51,349 bases of DNA from Tritrichomonas foetus (Eukaryota; Parabasalia; Tritrichomonadida; Tritrichomonadidae), in contig MLAK01000250.1 in assembly GCA_001839685.1 (NCBI GenBank), positions 1-51,349 on the forward strand. Direction: 5' to 3'. The notes under the pieces were generated by a model, which did not search any database, was not told where the DNA came from, and saw nothing but the letters and a program-made list of their open reading frames with translations. Shown piece by piece: positions 29,401-38,469 of the stretch. The translations under genes and the position numbers were made by a program. Positions within the stretch are counted from its first letter, which is position 1. Every line of letters begins with the position of its first letter.

Positions 29401-29788
29401 GTTTATTCCGAATATCGCTTGCAATATCATTAAAATTATCACGTTTAAGAATATCTAATGATTCTTGAAGTTCAATAAACATTTGGGAATAATGTAAATT
29501 TTTATGTAAACGAATAGCATCTCCTCCAATATATACTGATGTATCTTTCGCAAGTAAATCAAAGCCTTTAGTAATCATCGTTTGACATTCTTCATATCGA
29601 TGTGTTCTTAATAAATAAAAGACCCAGAATAACATCTCACTTAAATGTTGTTCTTTATGGAATTGTGAACAATAATAATCGACTTTTTCAAAATCGTCAC
29701 TATGATAATATGCCCATGCGAAATGTTTTGCTGTTTCTTCACGAAGTTTAGGATTCCATAATTCGAAATTAGTTTCTAATTCTTTGAT
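29401..29788 (-). pseudogene. Inverted partial copy of TOR (FAT-domain fragment)
   Basis: The reverse complement of this 388-base block matches 23551-23938 of the TOR gene at 385 of 388 positions with no indel. The only differences are two adjacent bases near one end (opposite 23568-23569) and one near the other (opposite 23929), giving Asp to Asn and Trp to Arg changes. The inner 359 bases are identical. Homology stops sharply at both edges. In the TOR frame the copy is preceded directly by TAG and runs into unrelated sequence, so it cannot make a TOR product; a 90-residue open frame remains by chance. It encodes the FAT region around EMLFWVFYLLRTHRYEECQ. It is a recent non-functional fragment in opposite orientation to TOR, 5.5 kb from its source. 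Confidence 0.95.
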
Positions 29789-31598
29789 CTAATTCATTAA
29801 TATCTTTTGGAACAAGCCAAAATAATAATGAAAGATTAATCACAAAAAAAAGATGACTCGATGATATTATTCAGATTTTTTCCATGAAAATTGAAAAATC
29901 ACATTGTTTTTTATCTCTCTATCATGGTCTTCAGAACTTAAAATCATTTTAAGGTGTGTATACAATATTTGACAATTGATAGGAATAAGCCTTTGGTAAG
30001 AGTATTCTTATTTTTTCGAATTTTTTGAAAATTATTAGCATTAATCAAATATTTTGTCTTAATAAATTACTTTCCATTATGTTGAAGAAACAGGAAATAC
30101 TACATTTATGTACCAATGTGCAATTGGTTAAGATGAGCTAATATGATGATATAAAAATAAAATTAACACATTCAGGAAACTAAACAGAATTCGGTAAAAT
30201 TCGAATCATTATCTGTGCTAATTTTTCGTGAAATCAGTGAACGAAGTTTTTCTGAAAAAAACACAAACTGTTTCTGTTATCGATCAGCTTCATCATATCT
30301 GAACACAGTGACTTTGGTATCAACGTTTAGGTCATTCTCCAGAAGTAGTATATAGTACATATCAATTATTTGACCTATACAGAATTTCTGAAAATCATCA
30401 AATCATTAGGTTATTGTTCATTCAATACTTATTTACTCCTCATTTTTGTTCTATAATACGAGATATATTCATTATAAATCAAAGAATTGAATAAGACAAA
30501 AAATGATAATTCAAAGCAATTTCCCACCACTTATTGTTGACCTCACACACTGAATCAAAATTGTGATAAAAAACTGAGAAAAATATTCAAAGGAGAACAT
30601 CATTGAAATTATCTTTTTTTTACACCTCAATACCTTGGAAACAGTAAAACAATTATTTACGCAGATTTGTTTTCTAGAAGACCTATATGATATCAATATG
30701 ATAGGTATTTTTAGAGTCTGAATAATCAGCTTTTTCCTTAAAATAAACCCATCATCTGACAAATTAATTCTATTAATTATTAGAAAAATCTAACAAAAAA
30801 TTGAATTATGTAAAATTTTGAGAGTATTTCGAATAATCCTAAAAGCTTGCTGACTTTCATGAAATACAAAGTTAGATTTCTAATGAATCATCCGTTTCAA
30901 ATTTTTTCATAAAAAGGCAATAGATAGGTTTAGTTGAAAATATAAAATTTCTGACAAAATCTTAAATTCTGAGATTTTCTTGATTTGGAGAAATTTCAAT
31001 TGCTTTTAAAATTGAAAAGAGTTTGAAAAAGATAATTTCCATGTTTTAAGATAGTAAAAAAGGGCTAAAAAACCAATAAGAAAAATTTATATTGGAAACT
31101 TTTAACATTCTTTAATTATTATATATTTCAATATTTATATTTATTCTTATCTACAATTTTTATATATTCTATATTGCAATAGTGAACATGCCATAAAAAT
31201 AAAAATGATTTATTCTATTTCAATTTGAATAATTCTCACAAATATTTGAGAAAGTTTCATTCAGCGTCTTTCTGTATTTGTCAATTGAGATCATATTATC
31301 CTATGATTATAAATCCTATATTAATACCATCTAAAAGAGGATATAATAGTTTTTGGAACAAGAAAGATATCCATAGAATTCCGCCATAACAATCCATTCT
31401 AAATGATTCTCTAAGAACTGTTCCTCCAGTGTACACCTTACAAAAATATATTCTATGAGTTATTCCTCGAATCTAGAAGAAGGAAGCCATTTATCGTTTG
31501 GGGTAAAATCATTTCACATTTGCATCACAAGTTCTCAAAATTGTGATTTTTCAATTTTGTTTTCAGAATTTTGGAACTACTCTCTGAAAGCATCAATA
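29789..31598. other. 1.8-kb intergenic region upstream of the surface-protein gene
   Basis: AT-rich non-coding DNA. The minus-strand open frame at 30511-30762 has no family features and biased composition. A TTCGAATC string near 30200 with an upstream GGTTAAG (30124) recalls tRNA box B and box A, but no cloverleaf forms. The segment 31455-31598 is open in frame with the next gene and includes an ATG, but the internal start at 31599 begins a signal peptide and is preferred. Confidence 0.5.
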
Positions 31599-32393
31599 AT
31601 GTTTCACAAAAAATTAGATTCATTTCAATTTTTTCCTTTTTTTCCCCATATGCTTTTCTTCCTTTTCGCTCTTCGATTTCTGAATCCAGATGAAATTCAC
31701 AATATTAGTGGAGCATCTTTAACTAACAAATTTGGTTGTGAGACAAAAGAAAATACTGAATTTACTCAAAGTGCACCGAATGACATTTATGTTAATTGCG
31801 ATAATGCCAATAATGGAGTTACATGTAGAAATTGTATTTTCACCAATATTGATTGTACTGTTCTTATGTACATCAGATATGGTGCATTTTGTAAATTACG
31901 AAATATAACTATTAACAGAGGTAAAGCGACAACAATTAATTGTATTACTGTTGAAGCAGTCAAGGATAAACCAATTGGCACTATATGTGAAATTATTGAC
32001 CTTTATATTACCGATTTTCTTATCACTGGAAGAAGCGATGCGTACAGCGGTCTTTTATTCCTTGAATCCCAAAACATTGATCTTCAGAACTACCACGCAA
32101 TTTACACTAATCCAGCAAATTCGAGACCCGGTTTATATGTTAGTGCACAAACAAATGAATCATGCAACATCCAAAACATCAATTGCTATAATATGACGAC
32201 ATATGGGACATCAAAGGCAATTAGTGCAATCACAATTCTACCAAGTTGTCGATTAACTTTGTCTGGTACATATTTTGAAAATTGTATGATCGGATCGAAC
32301 TCACTGGAATATTTCTATGTTAAAGGAGGATATGATTCCGCTATTCGAAATTTAACATTTAAAAACTACAATAAGCCAACACAAGCATTCATA

Positions 32394-32623
32394 AAAATAG
32401 ATATTCCAGTTTCAGATAATAAAGAATTCATTTTTGATGGTTTTCATTTTGAAGATATTACAAATGATTATGCATCTGGAACAGCAGGAATAAATCTTGT
32501 AAACAAAGATAGTTATACAACAATTTCAATGAATGATTGTTCATTCATTCAATGTATTGGTTCAGAAAAAGGACCATTTTATATTGATTCCACATTTACA
32601 TCATTAACATCATTTTCATGTTT
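32394..32623 (+). repeat. Direct repeat copy 1 inside the Pmp-like gene
   Basis: 230 bases nearly identical to 33690-33919, with about six mismatches all in the last third. The flanking modules are related but much more diverged, so this block looks homogenised by recent gene conversion or unequal exchange. Confidence 0.9.
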
Positions 32624-33689
32624 GAAATCGAATATTATTGGAAAAACAGGAAGGAGTAATACTAATTCCGAAAATGTTCATGGTTTTATTATTGAAAAAG
32701 ATATTGAATTGCTTTTTGAAGATTGTATTTTTAACAAACTCAATTCTAATCTTGATGGTCTATTTCTTTTTAGGCAAATATCAAATAAAGATATTGCTTT
32801 TTACAATTGTACAATCATAAATAGTGAGCATTATAATTGTATCTCTGTTCATGCAGACAATTTTATCGGAAAGGTCATTTTAGGTATTAAATGGGATAAA
32901 TGCACCATATTAGGTTCTCCTAAACGATTTATAAGCAGTAATAAATACTCAAATCTCGAAATATTAAATTCATGCTTTGAAAACAACCAACTTTTTACGA
33001 ATGTCAATAGTTTCAATATATTTGAGGTCAGCAATATTGAAAATTCACATATTTCCATTGAAAATTCATCATTTTCCAATCTAAATACAAAGAATGGAAA
33101 TGTTTTAACTTTGAGTGGGATAAATTCTCATATTTCAATTGATAATTCTACATTCTTCAATGTACAGACTAACGATGGATGTTTTATTTTAACTACAGGT
33201 GTCAATATTAATATTGATGGATGTATCTTTACTGAAAAAAATTTCATACGTCAAAATGAAGTAAGTCAAGTTGAATATCATTTACATATAACAAATTCTT
33301 CTTTAACGAATTTAATAGCATCAGGTTCAACTGTTTTTCTTGCATCCATGATCTATACAACAAGTAAAGAAATTATTTTTGAAAATTTGACTGTAAGACA
33401 CGATGACTCCGGTACTGCACCAAATTTGATTTGTACTAATGATAAACCTGTTTCATTAATAGTTCGAAATTTAAGAACTTATAATATGAGGACATTAAAG
33501 CAAAGTCCAAATTTAGCATCAGCACTGAATTTTAGTGTGCCAAATGGTGAATTCATTATTGAAGATTGTATTATTGAAAGTTGTTTAAGTGTTGATCACA
33601 GTCATCCATATTTTTATGTGCGAGGAACAAAGAATTCAGTTATTAGAAATATCACATTTAAAACTAATTCCGTGAACAAAGAACTAATT

Positions 33690-33919
33690 AAAATAGATAT
33701 TCCAGTTTCAGATAATAAAGAATTCATTTTTGATGGTTTTCATTTTGAAGATATTACAAATGATTATGCATCTGGAACAGCAGGAATAAATCTTGTAAAC
33801 AAAGATAGTTATACAACAATTTCAATGAATGATTGTTCATTCATTCAATGCATTAATTCTGATAAAGGACCATTTTATATTGATTCCACATTTACATCAT
33901 TAACATTATTTTCATGTTT
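33690..33919 (+). repeat. Direct repeat copy 2 inside the Pmp-like gene
   Basis: Second copy of the 230-base block, 1296 bases (432 codons) downstream and in the same frame. It encodes the segment starting KIDIPVSDNKEFIFDGF in both copies. Confidence 0.9.
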
Positions 33920-36839
33920 TAATACCAGTATTATTGGGAAAACAGAAAGGAATACTGCCAATAACAATCAAAATGTTCATGGTTTTAATATTCAAAAGAA
34001 TATTGAATTACATTTTGAAAATTGTAAATTCGAAAAAATTATTAACAACGACCATGGTGTGTTTAAACTTGATGCAGTAACTAATAAGAGATTTTCTCTT
34101 CTGAGTTGTTCAATTTCATCATGTCAAGTGGTGTCATTATTATATTTTACAATAAATGGGTATAATGGCCAAATTTTATTTGATAATGTCATCGTTAATT
34201 CCATAAAAATATTAGCGAACTATCGACTGTTAGGTAGTCAAAATATCAATATTTTTACGATTCGTGATTCAATTTTCCAAGATTTTATTATGGATTCAAG
34301 TGTAACCAGTTATAATGGTTTGGATATGAGAGCTGAAAATTCTATAATAGAAATGGATAATTTAACAGTGAAGAATTATCAAATTTCGTCAGGTGCATTG
34401 TTATATTTCGATTACACCAATGTAAATATTCATAATAGTAATTTTGATACTATTTCAAGTCTTTTTGGAGTGTTACAAAACTATATAGAAAATTATAAAT
34501 ATAGTCTTCATATTTCTAGTACAACATTTACGAATTTTAAAGTTACACATGAAGATGAGAGATATATATCTTTGATACATGCTACAGGTCAACAAGCCAC
34601 AATTGAAAATGTTCATATCAGATATTCTGATGAAGCTATAAGCAATCCTGTAATATATACAGAAGAAAAAGTAACTACAATGTTGATAACCAACCTATCT
34701 ACATATAATATTAAATGTAAAAGTTCCAGACCAGCATTAGAATTTATTGGATCAACAGATTGTAACATAATAATTGAAGATTGCTATTTTGAAAATTGCC
34801 TTCAAGGAGATCAATCAATTACATATTGTAATATTAAAACCAATGGAGCTTCAACATTTCAAAATATAACATTTAAGAATTATCATAGCAACGATGAATT
34901 AGTGAAAATCGAAGTCGCGTTGTCAGAAACACAAAAATATTATTTTGAAAATTGGAATTTTATCAATTGCAATTCAGCATATGATAAAGGTGCTATTGGT
35001 GTTTTATTAGCCAATCCTTCATTTGATTCGTATCATTTTGAAGGATGTTCATTTATTGGATGTTATGGGGAGAATGGTATTTATAAATTACTTTCAAATA
35101 CGACTTTAAATTCCCTAACATTTTCTCATTGTTATTTTGAATGCTCAATATCAGCAATTGATACAAATCATGGAATTATCATTGAAAAGGATATGATTTC
35201 TATTAGTATAAAAGATTGTGAATTTCATCATTTTAAGAAAAGAGGTTCAATTTTATTTGATTTTGAATCGATTCGAACTGGAACCTTTTTATTCGAAAAT
35301 AATAACATTTCTAATTTTAAAGGAGGAGTAATTCTAAATTTGCATAATTTTGTCGAAAAAATTGAAATTGCTGAATGTAATTTTGAAAATGTTATTATTG
35401 ATTCAAATAATATGGATTCATCAAATCTCTTTAATTTCCAATCAGCACCTAATATTGAATTTTCAAAATGTTTGATGAATGATATTAATTTCGAACAAGC
35501 AAAATCTGATCAAATTTTAGATGATCATATTACTAATCAAATTACCATTTTTTCATCGCCAAAGAATGATGCAGCATTTCTTTTATCTAATGTTAGCTTT
35601 AATAATATTGAAGTTGAATCCATTTATTCCTGTGAGAATACAGTTTCATTTATTTCAGAGAATTGTTCATTTTCCCATATTATTGGTCAAATTATTCATA
35701 TTATCATCCCAGAATCAGAATCAGAATCAAAATCCAAAGATATTCAAATTCACATTATTTCAACTCAATTTATTAATACAAATAGTGAGGGGGCAATTTA
35801 TCATATAAGTAATCAAAATGAAAAATTCATTCTTGAAGATTGTCTTTTTGATCAATGTTCTGGTCCTAATTATTTTTGTTTTTACTTACAATTTTCAACT
35901 TTTGAATCATTCGAATTTCATAATATTGCGATTCAAAATATTCATTTTCAAGAAGAAACAATAAGTTCAACATCGAATATTTATTCATCATATCTTTCAA
36001 TTAAAGATCCAAATCATCAAGAAATTGTTTTTCAAAAACTTCATTTTCAAAATAATGAAGGTAATTACTTATATGGAGGAGGAATTGGTTTTTATATTGA
36101 AGGATTACAATCAATGACATTTGAAGAATGTTTATTTCATGATAATTATCAAGGTCAAAGTTTAAGTGAGCGTCCTCTTCCTTATGGTTTTCAAACAGCA
36201 GAAAATGAAAATGAAAATAACATAGAATCAACTCCAAATAAATATAATAGTGGAGATGGAGGTGCTATTCAAATTGGATATTCGAAAGAAACATCTAATG
36301 TTGCATTGAAATTTATCTCATGCAATTTTACAAATAATCAAGCCTTTAGACATGGAGGTGCTCTTGCAATTCAAACATTACAAAATGTATTAATAGAAAA
36401 TTGTATTTTTGAGAATAATCAAGCACACATTATTAAATCCGAAAATTATTTTGATCATAATGGTAACAACAATATTCATTTTTTCCATGAAAATATTTAT
36501 GAAAATTCAAATCTTGGATATGGAGGTGCAATTTATATTGACCCATTATTTGATTACGAAGATTTATCAGCACCTCAAAGAATGAAAGAAGCCATTATTT
36601 CGAATTGTCAATTTTTAGATAATAAAGCAGACGAAGGCAATTGCATATATATTCATTCTTCAACTGCTGATATTCCATTTAAATTAATTAACAATATATT
36701 TATAGATGGTGAATCTCAAATAGGAAGTATAATATATTCAGATACACACAATGTTTTATTTTTAGATGATAATACATTTAATATTTTTGACGGTGTATCT
36801 AAAATCAAATATCGATATGAGCTTCCAACTGAAACATAA

Positions 36840-37402
36840 AGTGAATCTGAAACAGAAACAGAATCAAAAATAGAAAATAAAACAGAATCAGAATCAGAAA
36901 CAGAAACAGAAAGTGAATCTGAAACAGAAACAAACACAGAAACAGAATCAAAGATAGAAAATAAAACAGAATCAGAATCANNNNNNNNNNNNNNNNNNNN
37001 NNNNNNNNNNNNNNNNNNNNNNNNNNNNNNNNNNNNNNNNNNNNNNNNNNNNNNNNNNNNNNNNNNNNNNNNNNNNNNNNNNNNNNNNNNNNNNNNNNNN
37101 NNNNNNNNNNNNNNNNNNNNNNNNNNNNNNNNNNNNNNNNNNNNNNNNNNNNNNNNNNNNNNNNNNNNNNNNNNNNNNNNNNNNNNNNNNNNNNNNNNNN
37201 NNNNNNNNNNNNNNNNNNNNNNNNNNNNNNNNNNACAGAAACAGAAAGTGAATCTGAAACAGAAACAAACACAGAAACAGAATCAAAGATAGAAAATAAA
37301 ACAGAATCAGAATCAGAAACAGAAACAGAAAGTGAATCTGAAACAGAAACAAACACAGAAACAGAATCAAAGATAGAAAATAAAACAGAATCAGAATCAA
37401 AA
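36840..37402 (+). repeat. 84-bp tandem repeat (Glu/Thr/Ser stalk)
   Basis: Units of 84 bases encode 28 residues (TETESESETETNTETE then SKIENKTESESE). One short unit follows the TAA, one full unit starts at 36900 and two more start at 37235 and 37319; the middle is hidden by N. The repeat is a charged, extended stalk between the beta-helix and the membrane. Its regularity explains the assembly gap. Confidence 0.9.
36981..37234. other. Assembly gap (254 N)
   Basis: Run of N within the tandem repeat. From the unit phase on each side, three hidden units would need 255 bases; the written gap of 254 is one short and shifts the frame. This is consistent with an estimated gap length, not a true frameshift. 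Confidence 0.95.
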
Positions 37403-38098
37403 ACCGAAATAGAAAGTAAAACAGACACAGACACAGAAACTGAAAAAGGCACAGAAACAGAAAAAGAGATGGAAAGTAGTCGAGAAAAAGAAACAACAAG
37501 TGAAGATAAAGAACAAATCCCCATTTCACAAAAGGAAGAAACTATTCAATATTCAAGCTCATCAATTGACGAAGATACAGATAAACTAACTCTATCAATG
37601 CTAGAAGAACCCACAACACCAAGAAATGAGTTTAATTCTGATTTAGAAACTGATGAAAGAACAAGAACAGAAATTAACTCTAGTATCGATGCAGGTGATG
37701 AGGAAGATAATAAGTCCCAAACAGGAATGATTGTTGGTGTTGTAATTGGTGTAATTGTTATAATTATTTGTATTATTTTAGTTATTTTGTTCATTTTAAA
37801 GCGAAAGAGCAATAAAGAATATTCTGTTGACTCTGGAATTAGTGTAGAAATGGAAGATGGTGCATTACAATTATTTGAAACTAATAATAGCAACCAACCA
37901 GACAGTATAATAATGACTAACACTAATTTTGACAATCCATTCCTTGATATTTCAGATGACCAAATTGCCACATTAATCGACAATGACGATAACATTCAAA
38001 ATAATTCTGTTTATAGCGAAGATTCATCTGATTCATATTCATCAGAGACTGACACCACAACAACAGACCAAACTGAAACTACAACAAAAGACAACTAA
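37235..38098 (+). CDS. Pmp-like surface protein, C-terminal part: stalk, TM segment and cytoplasmic tail
   Basis: 288 codons open from the edge of the gap to TAA. The first 56 residues are two stalk repeats, followed by an acidic, Ser/Thr-rich linker. A single TM segment, GVVIGVIVIIICIILVILF (about 37727-37798), is followed by the positively charged KRKSNK stop-transfer signal. The tail of about 100 residues is acidic and Ser/Thr-rich; it has EYSV and FDNPF (37928-37942), the latter including an NPF string of the kind bound by EH-domain endocytic adaptors. The topology is type I. It is very probably the 3' part of the Pmp-like gene that starts at 31599: same strand, continuous repeat and the expected domain order. 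The ATG at 37469 is unlikely to be a true start. The gap and the TAA at 36837 prevent a definite joined model. Confidence 0.75.
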   Translation, partial: TETESESETETNTETESKIENKTESESETETESESETETNTETESKIENKTESESKTEIESKTDTDTETEKGTETEKEMESSREKETTSEDKEQIPISQKEETIQYSSSSIDEDTDKLTLSMLEEPTTPRNEFNSDLETDERTRTEINSSIDAGDEEDNKSQTGMIVGVVIGVIVIIICIILVILFILKRKSNKEYSVDSGISVEMEDGALQLFETNNSNQPDSIIMTNTNFDNPFLDISDDQIATLIDNDDNIQNNSVYSEDSSDSYSSETDTTTTDQTETTTKDN

Positions 38099-38322
38099 AT
38101 AAATGATACAAATAAAGAGGCTCCGATTTGGTTTTCCTTTTTTATAAAATATATTATTCTTCATCATCTTTATCCTCAATTTCATTTGAATGCATTTTTC
38201 TAAATTTATAAAATTAGAATGATATTTGATCAGTTTTTGGTTATTGAATTTTTATAGACATTTCTAATTTACACATTTTACTGCATATTAGAAAATAAAA
38301 TCGACAAAATATATTCATATTG

Positions 38323-38358
<36 letters not shown>

Positions 38359-38469
38359 TTGTATTATATCATTGAGTTTAAAGATTAAAATAATATCAGT
38401 TTAGAATCAAATTAAATATCATTTTTAAAAACAAAATAAACATCATGAAAGATATAGACATACTGTAAT
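38099..38469. other. Convergent intergenic region with poly(A) tract
   Basis: 371 bases between the 3' ends of the surface protein (+) and the disordered protein (-). It contains AATAAA at 38294 and a 33-base A run at 38323-38355. No gene is seen. Confidence 0.6.
38323..38355 (+). repeat. 33-base poly(A) tract preceded by AATAAA
   Basis: An uninterrupted run of 33 A. AATAAA lies 23 bases before it, the spacing of a eukaryotic poly(A) site. It may be the trace of an mRNA 3' end copied into DNA, or a simple homopolymer; its length may be inexact in the assembly. Confidence 0.8.

Larger units (their letters stand above)
31599..36839 (+). pseudogene. Pmp-like surface protein, ectodomain part, ending at an in-frame TAA
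   Basis: 1746 residues from the chosen ATG to TAA at 36837. The N-terminus is a probable signal peptide (hydrophobic stretch MLFFLFALRFL near 18-28). The body consists of right-handed beta-helix repeats of the kind in which ...I.DC.F..C... motifs recur, and its C-terminal third has Chlamydia Pmp-type GGAI and FxxN motifs (GDGGAI, HGGALA, YGGAIY; FTNN, FENN at 36070-36530). Trichomonads carry many such Pmp-like surface proteins, thought to act in adhesion. Three superrepeats of about 430 residues are visible. After the TAA the same frame continues into a Glu/Ser/Thr repeat, so the gene is probably one unit with the TM part at 37235-38098. The TAA is either a real nonsense change or an assembly error. 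The start at 31455 is the alternative. Confidence 0.75.

Noticed and set aside
29363..29635. Minus-strand 90-aa open frame as a gene
   Set aside because: It is part of the inverted TOR fragment. The TOR frame of the copy has TAG just before the copied block and no promoter or domain boundary fits.
30109..30215. GGTTAAG and TTCGAATC strings recalling tRNA box A and box B
   Set aside because: Spacing and stems do not form a cloverleaf. At most a decayed tRNA relic.
36840..37402. Tandem repeat as a CRISPR array
   Set aside because: Units are contiguous 84-bp coding repeats without unique spacers, in a eukaryotic gene.
36716..37529. Long minus-strand open frames rich in Ser/Val/Asp and Phe/Leu
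   Set aside because: They are reverse-strand shadows of the 84-bp coding repeat and run through the N gap. Their composition is set by the repeat.
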